From: Myxococcales bacterium
GTDB taxonomy: Bacteria > Myxococcota_A > Polyangia > Polyangiales > Polyangiaceae
DNA: 9,545 nucleotides
Assembly: GCA_013298325.1 (NCBI GenBank)
Contig: JAAFHJ010000141.1
Span: forward strand, 1-9,545
Reading direction: 5' to 3'
Shown: positions 1 through 6,167 of the stretch, piece after piece
How the letters are laid out: the number at the start of each line of letters is the position of its first letter
Position numbering within the stretch: position 1 is the first letter of the stretch
The notes under the pieces: model-generated
Seen by the model: only the letters and a program-made list of their open reading frames with translations
The model's database searches: none
What the model was told of the DNA's origin: nothing
Translations under genes and position numbers: made by a program

Positions 1-1011
1 GTCCAGATTCGCCTCGAGGAGCACGAGCGCTTCCCGGCCGCTCGGTGCAACGAAAGGGCGACCGAGAACGGCGCGCAGGAGATTCGGCCGGTCCTGAAGC
101 GACGCGGTGCCGGCGCCAAATCCGGTGCATTCCACATGCATCGGCGGCCACGTTTCTGCGGGGGACGCGTGCGCGCCGACAATGGCGGCCCCGGTCGGCG
201 TAACAAACTCAAACGGAAGTCCGCCGTCGACGACGGGGAACCCCTGAAGGCACTCAAGGACGGCCGGTGCCGGAAGGGGGATCCGCCCGTGGGCCGCTCG
301 TACGAAGCCACGACCGACGGGCAGCGGAGAAACCACAACGGTTGCACCGAGGTAGGCCAGCGCCGCTGACGACGCGACGATGTCGACAATCGCATCGACG
401 GCGCCGACTTCGTGGAAATGAACCTCATCGATCGATGTACGATGCACCTTTGCTTCGGCGGCGGCAAGCCGGCGGAACGTCGCGAGCGCATACCCTTTTG
501 CCGTCGGCTCAAGGCGGCTCCCCTCCAAGAGCTCGCGAATCGTCCGCCAGTCGCGGTGGGGCGGGTCGGCGTCGACATGGACCTCAAACGAGGTGCCAAC
601 GATCGCGTGGCGTTCGCGATGGCCGAAATGGACGTGAAAGCCGGTGAGTCCGAGGTCTGCGAGCGCGTGTTCAATGGCCGAAGGGGGAACGCCGAGGTCG
701 ACCAAGGCGGCGACGATCATGTCTCCGGCGAGTCCGCTCGGGGCATCCAAGTAGAGGATCTTTCCGCGTCCAGCGCCCGGCGGGAGGTCGCTCCGCCGAA
801 CCGCATCGGAAGAAATGTCGGCCGCGCCGGCATCATGTTCATGGGAATGACCGTGGTCATGTTCATGGGAATGACCGTGGTCATGTTCATGGGAATGGCC
901 GTGGTCATGTTCATGGGAATGGCCGTGGTCATGTTCATGGGAATGACCGTGGTCATGTTCATGGGAATGACCGTGATCGTGATCGTGGTCGTGGTCGTGA
1001 TCGTGGCTCAT
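1..1011 (-). CDS. larC: LarC, nickel insertion protein of NPN cofactor synthesis, His-rich N-terminus; C-terminus off the left edge
   Basis: LarC inserts nickel into the pyridinium dithiocarboxylate precursor in a CTP-dependent step, giving the nickel-pincer nucleotide cofactor of lactate racemase (LarA) and relatives. My translation from the ATG at 1011 stays open for 337 codons to the window edge. Family motifs are seen in order: KILYLD (residues 84-89) and GLAGDM (93-98), AEAKVH (185-190), HFHEVGAVDAIVDIV (198-212), a VTPTGAAI motif (270-277), FGAGT (298-302) and an LEANLD end. The family is usually about 400 residues, so the C-terminal part is missing. Residues 1-60 hold 29 His alternating with Asp, Gly, Ser and Glu, including five EHDHGHSH octads, followed by a linker to residue 83. 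No ATG, GTG or TTG lies between this tract and KILYLD, so the extension belongs to the protein. The ATG overlaps the larB stop (ATGA), implying coupled translation. The family call is firm; nickel binding by the tract is inference. Confidence 0.95.
   Translation of the reverse strand, partial: MSHDHDHDHDHDHGHSHEHDHGHSHEHDHGHSHEHDHGHSHEHDHGHSHEHDHGHSHEHDAGAADISSDAVRRSDLPPGAGRGKILYLDAPSGLAGDMIVAALVDLGVPPSAIEHALADLGLTGFHVHFGHRERHAIVGTSFEVHVDADPPHRDWRTIRELLEGSRLEPTAKGYALATFRRLAAAEAKVHRTSIDEVHFHEVGAVDAIVDIVASSAALAYLGATVVVSPLPVGRGFVRAAHGRIPLPAPAVLECLQGFPVVDGGLPFEFVTPTGAAIVGAHASPAETWPPMHVECTGFGAGTASLQDRPNLLRAVLGRPFVAPSGREALVLLEANLD
837..975. repeat. 24-bp tandem repeat array inside larC
   Basis: Five complete 24-bp units run head to tail at 841-864, 865-888, 889-912, 913-936 and 937-960, with a partial sixth unit at 961-975 and a few matching bases before 841. 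Units differ only at their tenth base: A, A, G, G, A in plus-strand order, a silent Gly codon change. Each unit encodes one EHDHGHSH octad on the minus strand. Because 24 is a multiple of three, gain or loss of units keeps larC in frame. Confidence 0.95.
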
Positions 1012-1784
1012 ACGCGCCCCTCCGCACCGCGGGCTGCCGCCCGGAGCATTCGAGCAACCGCAAATGCGGCGCCAAATCCGTTGTCGATGTTCGTCACGGT
1101 GACCCCAGAAGCGCAGCTCGTAAGCATACCGCAAAGAGCTGCAATTCCTCCGAAAGCGGCCCCGTAGCCGACGGAGGTCGGTACCGCGATGATCGGAACG
1201 TCGACGAGGCCGCCGACGACCGATGGGAGCGCGCCTTCCATGCCGGCGACGACGATCAATGCATCTTTCTTGCGTAAGTCATCCACGCGATGAAGGAGCC
1301 GGTGAAGGCCAGCAACTCCGACATCGTAGATGCGGTCAAAGGCGATTCCGAAGGCGTGAAGCGTCTCCGCGCATTCCTCGGCGACAAACATGTCGCTCGT
1401 CCCAGCGGCCAAAATGGCAACGTTTCCAGGAATTTGCCGGCGGTTCACTCCAAGCTCGACGAGGACGCGCGCCTCTGCGTGATAGGTCAGCGTCGGCACC
1501 GTGGCGACGACTGCGGCACCTTTGTCCGCGTCGACGCGCGTGACAAGTACGGTGTCGCCGCGCCCACGAAGGACGTTTGCAATCGCCGCGATCTGGGCGA
1601 CCGACTTCCCTTCCCCGAAGACCACCTCCGGCTGCCCCTGGCGGCTCGCGCGTGCGGTATCGACGACTGCGAAGCCGAGGTCGGCCTCGCCGAGCCCCTT
1701 GGTCAACATTTTTAGCGCCCCATCGACGGGTGCGGTGCCGGCGCGAACAGCTTCTAAAAGTGCGCGGAGTTCAAGATCGTCCAT
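1008..1784 (-). CDS. larB: LarB, pyridinium-3,5-biscarboxylate mononucleotide synthase
   Basis: LarB carries out the first NPN step: it carboxylates the pyridinium ring of nicotinic acid adenine dinucleotide at C5 and hydrolyses the phosphoanhydride to release AMP. The protein is about 258 residues, full length for the family. The C-terminal half is the AIR-carboxylase (PurE)-like domain. Counting from a GTG one codon upstream, visible motifs are GEGK (58-61), AAGTSDMFVAEE (127-138), DVGVAGLHRLL (155-165), VVAGMEGALPSVVGGL (179-194), PTSVGYGAAFGG (203-214) and TSCASGVTV followed by NIDNGFGA. Cys225 in SCASG aligns with the cysteine known to attack the pyridinium ring. I prefer the ATG at 1784; the GTG at 1787 is possible. 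Neither has a clear Shine-Dalgarno sequence. The stop overlaps the larC ATG. larA and larE are not in the window. Confidence 0.96.
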   Translation of the reverse strand: MDDLELRALLEAVRAGTAPVDGALKMLTKGLGEADLGFAVVDTARASRQGQPEVVFGEGKSVAQIAAIANVLRGRGDTVLVTRVDADKGAAVVATVPTLTYHAEARVLVELGVNRRQIPGNVAILAAGTSDMFVAEECAETLHAFGIAFDRIYDVGVAGLHRLLHRVDDLRKKDALIVVAGMEGALPSVVGGLVDVPIIAVPTSVGYGAAFGGIAALCGMLTSCASGVTVTNIDNGFGAAFAVARMLRAAARGAEGRV

Positions 1785-1855
1785 CACCGAGGGCGACTAT
1801 CGACTTTCGCCGCGGGGCGCAGCTGGATTCGTTCATCTTCCCGGCAGCGCCGTTT

Positions 1856-1872
1856 CCGAGTAGCCAACTCGG
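1856..1872. promoter_or_regulatory. Perfect inverted repeat in the divergent larB/lipoprotein gap
   Basis: CCGAGT (1856-1861) and ACTCGG (1867-1872) are exact reverse complements around a 5-nt centre, AGCCA. The element ends 2 nt before the ATG at 1875 and lies about 70 nt upstream of larB. It could be an operator, or an RNA hairpin covering the start region of the lipoprotein gene. I see no convincing -35/-10 pair for either direction in the roughly 90-bp gap. Six-bp arms can arise by chance in high-GC DNA. Confidence 0.3.
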
Positions 1873-1874
1873 CG

Positions 1875-2366
1875 ATGTCACTCTCCGCTTTTGGGCGCTC
1901 CGCCCTCATCGCCGCCTTCCTTCTACTTTCCGCATGCTCAAAGAAAGAGCCAGACCGCTGGACCGAGGCCGAAAAGACCGTCGCCACGGCGACCACTCCG
2001 GCCACTCCGCCTGCCGCAAAGCCGGAGACCGGTAGCTTTAATACGTTTTTCCCCGCCGACGGGACCGAGGGCCTCAAACGCGTATTCATCGCAGACAAGC
2101 CTGGCTACGCCGAAGCATCGTACGGAGACGACTTCGTTTCTGTTTCCGTCACCGTCGCAGACGAGGCCGCAAAAAAGAAGTTTGCCGACGCCAAGGAAAC
2201 CATCAAGAATTTCCCCGTCACGACGTTCGGAAAGAACCAGACGATCGCGCTCGCGGGTGGAAAATACCAAGTAAAGGTAACGTCAAAACGCGCCGAAGAC
2301 GCCGAACGTCGGAAGTGGCTCTCGCGCATGGATCTCGCCGGTATCGCCGCCGTTCCCACGCCCTGA
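1875..2366 (+). CDS. Small predicted lipoprotein of unknown function
   Basis: The 163-residue product begins with a short positive N-region, a hydrophobic stretch (residues 10-19) and the lipobox LSAC, with Cys21 as the predicted lipidated residue. It is followed by SKKEPDRW and a Thr/Ala/Pro-rich linker (about 35-52), as is common for lipoproteins that hold a small domain off the membrane. Residues 53-155 look like a compact, partly beta domain with FIADKPGYAEASYGDD (71-86) and a Lys-rich helix (96-112). The mature protein has no further Cys. I do not recognise the domain. The ATG at 1875 fits the signal peptide but has no strong ribosome binding site; an inverted repeat sits just before it. 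It diverges from larB, and nothing shows a nickel link. The next gene follows after 47 nt. Confidence 0.8.
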   Translation: MSLSAFGRSALIAAFLLLSACSKKEPDRWTEAEKTVATATTPATPPAAKPETGSFNTFFPADGTEGLKRVFIADKPGYAEASYGDDFVSVSVTVADEAAKKKFADAKETIKNFPVTTFGKNQTIALAGGKYQVKVTSKRAEDAERRKWLSRMDLAGIAAVPTP

Positions 2367-2413
2367 GTCGCGTCTTCACCTCATTCTTTCCATTTACTAT
2401 TTAGGAGATTTCC
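2367..2413 (+). promoter_or_regulatory. AT/pyrimidine-rich leader with strong RBS (AGGAGA, 2403-2408) before the 294-residue protein
   Basis: This 47-nt gap is much lower in GC than its surroundings. AGGAGA at 2403-2408 stands 5 nt from the ATG at 2414, the best Shine-Dalgarno match in the window, and fixes that start. TACTAT (2395-2400) resembles a -10 box, but no well-spaced -35 box is visible and it nearly abuts the RBS. No terminator hairpin follows the lipoprotein stop. The RBS call is firm; promoter activity is a guess. Confidence 0.6.
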
Positions 2414-3298
2414 ATGTCTGAATCGATCGTCCGCCTGCTCGAAGCGTTGCCCGAAACGAGCCTCACCACCCGCGCCCTCGATGCGGTTGATGCCATTGTC
2501 CCGGGAACCTGGACAAACATCACGTCGTTCCGGGGACTTATTGAGGACGAAACCGGCGAAAGCGACGAAGCGGTCATTCAAGCCATTGGGGAGAAGGCAA
2601 TTGCGCTGTTCGCCGATCCCGACACCGGCTTTCAGCGGGCCGTGACGCTCTACTCAGCCGTCGATAGCGGCGCGACCGTCGCCGGACTCGCATCGCTGGC
2701 CGGAAAGTTGGCGGAAGACGTCTCTTGGCTCTCCTTCCTCGACGGGGTGACTCCGAAGCCGGAAACCGCCCAAGCGATCGATGCCGCCCTGAAGCTTGCC
2801 GCGGAAGTTGCCGCGTTTGTAGCGACGCAAGGCTTGCCGGGCGATGGCGTTGGCGACTTCGCCGCTTCCGTCATGCACGCCGCGAAAGAAGACAAAATTC
2901 GACTGACGGCGTGGGTCCTCTACGACGGCATCCTCCCGCTCGGTCCCGACTTCCTCTCCCACGCCATTGACGCCGTCACTGGCGGATTTGCGTCGCTTGA
3001 GGAATCCCCTCTTTACCAAAAGGTGAAGGGTTTTCTCCCGGGGAGCGGCGAGGAAGAGCAACGCGGGCACCTTCTCGGCGTGCTCACGGCGTCGGCGCCG
3101 TGGATTGGCGAGATCACCCAGCGGCCGGAGGCGTCCCAGGCGGGGATCGCCGATCGCGTGAAGGGATTCCTCGACGGCGCGGAGGGGAAACTCGACTACG
3201 CGGCATCGATCCTCGACCTTTCGACGAATATCTTCGAGCATACCGGCATTCAGACGGTGGCCCGCCGCTGCATTCGTCGCGCGTACGCCGAGGTTTGA
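2414..3298 (+). CDS. Unknown acidic, alpha-helical 294-residue protein
   Basis: I do not recognise a family. There is no signal peptide, no clear membrane segment and no known catalytic motif. The composition is acidic and Ala/Leu-rich, with amphipathic helices throughout: for example a Leu/Ala-rich stretch at 87-101 and an Ala-rich helix at 118-138. There is a Gly-rich turn (LPGDGVGD, 141-148). A short internal echo is present: YQKVKGFLPGSGE at 201-213 and ADRVKGFLDGAEG at 246-258, which may mark a repeated helical unit. The C-terminus becomes basic (ARRCIRRAY, 283-291). A strong AGGAGA ribosome binding site at 5 nt supports the start and suggests good expression. The next gene, a membrane protein, starts 6 nt after the stop, so the two are probably co-transcribed. 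A soluble cytoplasmic protein, perhaps a partner of that membrane protein, is the most that can be inferred. Confidence 0.85.
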   Translation: MSESIVRLLEALPETSLTTRALDAVDAIVPGTWTNITSFRGLIEDETGESDEAVIQAIGEKAIALFADPDTGFQRAVTLYSAVDSGATVAGLASLAGKLAEDVSWLSFLDGVTPKPETAQAIDAALKLAAEVAAFVATQGLPGDGVGDFAASVMHAAKEDKIRLTAWVLYDGILPLGPDFLSHAIDAVTGGFASLEESPLYQKVKGFLPGSGEEEQRGHLLGVLTASAPWIGEITQRPEASQAGIADRVKGFLDGAEGKLDYAASILDLSTNIFEHTGIQTVARRCIRRAYAEV

Positions 3299-3304
3299 GT
3301 AAGG

Positions 3305-3979
3305 ATGCCGGTCTTCCTCGCACCGCTCTTCGCGCTCTTCACGGGTGCGCTTTTCGCCTGGGTTGGTCGCGACGGGACGACGCGGGATCGCGCGCGTGAG
3401 CGGCGCGCGATCCTCGTGGCCGGCGGTTACTCATTGCTAGTTTTTGTACCTGCTCTATCGTGGTTTCTCGCATTTTACGGGGACTGGTCATACTTGTACC
3501 TGGTCTCGGCCGACCGCGTCCCTGGGGCCGTCGACGCCATGCTCGTCGGCGCCGCAGCGCTCCTCATCCCGGGTGTGACGTTCGCGCTGGTCGGCCGACG
3601 GGCGAGCGCCCACGACCTCGTCCCGCGGGTCGTCGTCGCAAGCGGCACCCTCTTTTTGCTGGCGTTCGGTCTCGCGTGGCGGCGCGTGGCGATACATGCA
3701 ACCTACACGCAGTTCCACGGCGATTTCGGACGGACGCGAATCGCCGGGACGCCGCTTGGGGCGACGTTCGTCCTTGCTGTTCTCATCCTCGCCGCCGGAT
3801 TGATGCATGGCACCCGCATTCTCCGCCCGGAAGTGGACCGGCTTCTTGTGGGGCTCTTCCGGCGGGATCGCCAGGCTCGCCCGGCGCCAACGCCGGCAGA
3901 GGCACCGGCGCCAAGCGTCCGCGGCGGGTCGACCGGTGAGCCCCGCTCGGAAGCCGTTCGTCCGCGAGCGCGCAAGTAG
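3305..3979 (+). CDS. Unknown five-helix inner-membrane protein with Pro/Arg-rich tail
   Basis: The 224-residue product has five likely membrane helices at about 3-20, 36-58, 78-96, 107-125 and 150-168. A loop with TYTQFHGDFGRTR lies at 133-145. A basic, Pro/Ala/Arg-rich tail (about 171-224, including APTPAEAPAPS) is probably cytoplasmic and disordered. Loops between helices 1 and 2 (GRDGTTRDRARERR) and after helix 3 are also basic, consistent with cytoplasmic sides. I do not recognise a family and see no transporter or enzyme motif. The gene starts 6 nt after the 294-residue protein; GTAAGG directly precedes its ATG, too close for a standard Shine-Dalgarno, so its translation may depend on the upstream gene. 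A GC hairpin lies 21 nt after the stop. Confidence 0.8.
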   Translation: MPVFLAPLFALFTGALFAWVGRDGTTRDRARERRAILVAGGYSLLVFVPALSWFLAFYGDWSYLYLVSADRVPGAVDAMLVGAAALLIPGVTFALVGRRASAHDLVPRVVVASGTLFLLAFGLAWRRVAIHATYTQFHGDFGRTRIAGTPLGATFVLAVLILAAGLMHGTRILRPEVDRLLVGLFRRDRQARPAPTPAEAPAPSVRGGSTGEPRSEAVRPRARK

Positions 3980-4000
3980 GCCGCACCGATCCGGGTATGA

Positions 4001-4022
4001 CGCCCCTCGACAATTCGGGGCG
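4001..4022 (+). terminator. Possible weak terminator or leader hairpin
   Basis: CGCCCC (4001-4006) pairs perfectly with GGGGCG (4017-4022) across a 10-nt loop. Only CTTTC follows, not a U-run, so this is a poor Rho-independent terminator. It may instead lower readthrough or mark the border between the 2414-3979 gene pair and the moxR operon. It lies inside the longest reading of the next small ORF (ATG at 3997), which favours the internal start at 4045. Confidence 0.25.
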
Positions 4023-4044
4023 CTTTCGCTACACGCCCAGAGCC

Positions 4045-4212
4045 ATGCTTCACAAGGGATCGCTCTTCGTTCTCGCCGGCTTGCCGTTGATTCTCGCTGG
4101 CGTCGTCGGCTTGAAGGTTTCCGGCCTCGATGTCTGCTGGGTCCTCATCGCGCTCGGCGCGGTGACGGGCGTCGCCGGCGGCGTACAGCTCTCGTTGCCG
4201 GTCGCGAAGTAG
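4045..4212 (+). CDS. Tiny two-helix membrane protein before moxR
   Basis: From the ATG at 4045 the product is 55 residues: a short basic start (MLHKG), helix one at about 6-23, a turn with KVSGLD, and helix two at about 28-48, ending LSLPVAK. A longer reading from the ATG at 3997 (71 residues) adds a polar, unremarkable N-terminus that overlaps the 4001-4022 hairpin. I prefer 4045, but neither start has a strong Shine-Dalgarno. The stop lies 7 nt before moxR, so it is probably the first gene of that operon. I do not know the family. It could be an accessory membrane subunit of the MoxR/vWA system or an unrelated small membrane protein. The smooth hydrophobic pattern and tight spacing argue that it is a real gene. 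Confidence 0.65.
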   Translation: MLHKGSLFVLAGLPLILAGVVGLKVSGLDVCWVLIALGAVTGVAGGVQLSLPVAK

Positions 4213-4219
4213 GCGCAGC

Positions 4220-5185
4220 ATGAAGCCGTCCGACGAGGCGGTCGTCGCTTCCCAGCACACGTTGGCCGCCCTTGTTCGGGCGGTCGAGCTTCGCGTCCGG
4301 GGTCAGCGCGTCGTCGTCGAGCGGCTCGTGGTCACACTTGCGGCGGGTGGACACGCATTGGTCGAAGGGGTGCCGGGGCTCGCAAAAACGCTCACGGTCC
4401 GCACCCTGGCAGATGCGATCGGCGCCCGTTTTTCGCGCGTGCAGTTTACACCGGATCTCCTTCCGGCCGACATTCTCGGGACACAGATCTTTCATCCCCA
4501 ACGGGGCGAGTTCACCGTCCGCGAAGGGCCGATTTTCGCGGAAATCGTGCTCGCCGACGAGGTAAACCGAGCTCCCGCGAAGGTGCAGAGCGCGCTTCTC
4601 GAAGCGATGGAAGAACGCCAAGTTACGCTGGGAGATGGCACGCATCCCCTCCCTTCGCCCTTCTTCGTGCTCGCCACCCAAAACCCGGTCGAGCACGAGG
4701 GGACACATCCGCTCCCCGATGCGCAGCTCGATCGCTTTCTGATGCGGCTCCGAATCGATTACCCCTCTCGTGACGACGAACGGACGCTCCTCGATGGCGA
4801 TGACGTGCGGACGACGGTGGTGACGCCGGTCTGTACCCCCGCGGAAATGTTGGAGCTTCAGGCGACGGTTCCCCGTGTCCACGCCGAAGACTCGGTGAAG
4901 GACTACATCGTCGACCTGGTCCGCGCGACGCGCGAAGCGGCCGCGAAGGGGCGAACGAAGTGGATTGAGCAGGGGGCCTCCCCACGGGCGACGTTGGCGC
5001 TGCTTCGCGCCGCGCGAGCCCAAGCGCTCCTACGCGGTCGCGGATTTGTCACGCCGGATGACGTGCGAGCCCTCGCCGTCCCCGTCCTCGGCCACCGCAT
5101 TGTCCGGACCTACGAGGCGGAAGCGGAGGGGCTCGATGCCGACGGAATCATTGCGAAGCTTCTCGCCACCGTCCCGGTCCCTTAG
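4220..5185 (+). CDS. MoxR-family AAA+ ATPase
   Basis: MoxR ATPases are hexameric AAA+ chaperones that typically act on vWA-domain partners encoded beside them. At 321 residues this is full length. Motifs seen: Walker A GVPGLAKT (50-57), the MoxR signature around QFTPDLLPADILG (75-87), the FTVREGPIF segment (98-106), Walker B with IVLADEVNRAPAK (109-121; D113, E114), an ALLEAMEERQVT helix (125-136), sensor 1 ATQNP (152-156), PLPDAQLDRFLMR (164-176) and sensor 2 GASPRA (252-257, R256). The usual GTYPLP motif reads GTHPLP here. The C-terminal lid is complete. All ATPase residues are present, so it should be active. A DUF58 gene starts 4 nt after the stop. The name moxR is used for a broad family, so no specific symbol is given. 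Confidence 0.97.
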   Translation: MKPSDEAVVASQHTLAALVRAVELRVRGQRVVVERLVVTLAAGGHALVEGVPGLAKTLTVRTLADAIGARFSRVQFTPDLLPADILGTQIFHPQRGEFTVREGPIFAEIVLADEVNRAPAKVQSALLEAMEERQVTLGDGTHPLPSPFFVLATQNPVEHEGTHPLPDAQLDRFLMRLRIDYPSRDDERTLLDGDDVRTTVVTPVCTPAEMLELQATVPRVHAEDSVKDYIVDLVRATREAAAKGRTKWIEQGASPRATLALLRAARAQALLRGRGFVTPDDVRALAVPVLGHRIVRTYEAEAEGLDADGIIAKLLATVPVP

Positions 5186-5189
5186 TCCG

Positions 5190-6167
5190 GTGGCAACGCT
5201 CCTTCCGCCCCACGCGCCGCTGACGCTCAAGGCGCGACCGCTGCGGAAAAGAACCGGGGGCGCTCGCGCAGGAGCCCACGTCGCAATGGCACGGGGGCGT
5301 GGTCTGGTCTTTGACGAAGTACGTGCCTACGTCCCCGGGGACGACCCACGCCGCCTCGATGGGAACGTGACCGCCCGGAGCGGCGTCCCCCACATCAAGG
5401 TATTTTCAGAAGAAAAAGAGCGCCCGATCCACCTGGTTGTCGATCTCGGCCCGGGGACGCTTGCCGGATTTCCCGACAGTCCGCTGGCGACGACGATTGC
5501 GCAGGGGGCGGCGATGCTTGGAAAAGCAGCATTTTCCGACGGAGATCGCATCACTCTCCACCTGCTTCGTCGGTCCCCCGCGGCGCCGCGGCGCTTTCAC
5601 ACGTTGCAGCGCCTGCTCGACGCCCTCGCCCTCGCCCTGCGTACCCCGGAACTCCCCGTGGATCGCGAAGGGCCTTTTTTTAGTGAAAATAAAACCTTAC
5701 ATTGGTTCGCTTCGTGGCTCCAGCGCCTGTCTACTGGTAGGCGCGAGCAGCCGCGCGCGCCGGAACCGCTTACGCTCGCCCATCACCTATTTCGAGTGCG
5801 ACGAAGCGTGCGGCGGGGCGAAACGGTATTTGTATTTTCTCCGTTCTTTGGCGACGACGACTGGATCCAACCGCTCTCGTTGATCGCATCGAGTGCAGAT
5901 CTCCTCGTTTTTCCTACCTTTCAACGGGGCGAACGGGCGGCTCCCGCGCTAGACGTCCACGCGCTCCGCGACGTGTTTACCGGCGAGCGCGTCGTCCTTG
6001 ATGGGGCCGATCGCGCGCTCCGCGAGCGCACGATTGCCCGCGAGGAGTTCCGGCAGGAGGCGATCCTCGCCGCCCTACGCAGCCGGGGCCTCCCGACGAT
6101 TCCGCTCCCGGCCGACGACGGCCCCGAGGCGACCCTGCGCCGTCACTTTTCGAAGCGGGCACGGTGA
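5190..6167 (+). CDS. DUF58 family protein with degenerate metal-site motif
   Basis: DUF58 proteins commonly follow moxR and resemble vWA domains. The chosen GTG at 5190 lies 4 nt after the moxR stop and gives 325 residues starting VATLLPPHAPL; the frame stays open upstream to 4965, but that would overlap moxR by over 200 nt. The family signature appears as RGRGLVFDEVRAYVPGDD (35-52) then PRRLDGNVTARSG (53-65), with Gly where the family normally has Trp (RRxDWN). The first strand ends HLVVDLGPGT (81-90), where active vWA folds have DxSxS. The C-terminal half contains GETVFVFSPFFGDDDW (210-225) in the same frame, so there is no frameshift. Unlike some relatives, no N-terminal membrane helices are seen, suggesting a cytoplasmic protein. 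No Shine-Dalgarno is evident; coupling to moxR is likely. The stop overlaps the next ATG by 1 nt. Confidence 0.93.
   Translation: MATLLPPHAPLTLKARPLRKRTGGARAGAHVAMARGRGLVFDEVRAYVPGDDPRRLDGNVTARSGVPHIKVFSEEKERPIHLVVDLGPGTLAGFPDSPLATTIAQGAAMLGKAAFSDGDRITLHLLRRSPAAPRRFHTLQRLLDALALALRTPELPVDREGPFFSENKTLHWFASWLQRLSTGRREQPRAPEPLTLAHHLFRVRRSVRRGETVFVFSPFFGDDDWIQPLSLIASSADLLVFPTFQRGERAAPALDVHALRDVFTGERVVLDGADRALRERTIAREEFRQEAILAALRSRGLPTIPLPADDGPEATLRRHFSKRAR

Noticed and set aside
717..962. Minus-strand ORF rich in NMTT/PMNM repeats
   Set aside because: Wrong frame of the same 24-bp repeats; the true frame gives EHDHGHSH and continues into LarC.
837..975. Tandem 24-bp repeats as a CRISPR array
   Set aside because: Units are directly adjacent with no spacers and encode an in-frame peptide repeat.
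412..1167. Plus-strand ORF with a Met/Val/Phe-rich repeat (MFMGMTVV)
   Set aside because: It is the antisense shadow of the His-coding repeats and of larC/larB, whose motifs are unmistakable on the minus strand.
1785..1787. GTG start of larB one codon upstream
   Set aside because: It adds a single residue, and the adjacent ATG at 1784 is the more usual start; it cannot be excluded.
3703..5023. Two long overlapping minus-strand ORFs (3703-4260 and 4145-5023)
   Set aside because: Arg/Gly/Pro-rich shadows typical of high-GC DNA lying opposite moxR and the membrane protein, with no domain.
4965..5189. Longer N-terminus for the DUF58 protein
   Set aside because: It would overlap moxR by over 200 nt with an Arg/Pro/Ser-rich, non-family sequence; the GTG at 5190 follows the moxR stop by 4 nt.
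5437..5883. Second-frame ORF inside DUF58, suggesting a frameshift
   Set aside because: The main frame carries family-like sequence both before and after this stretch, so the gene is intact.
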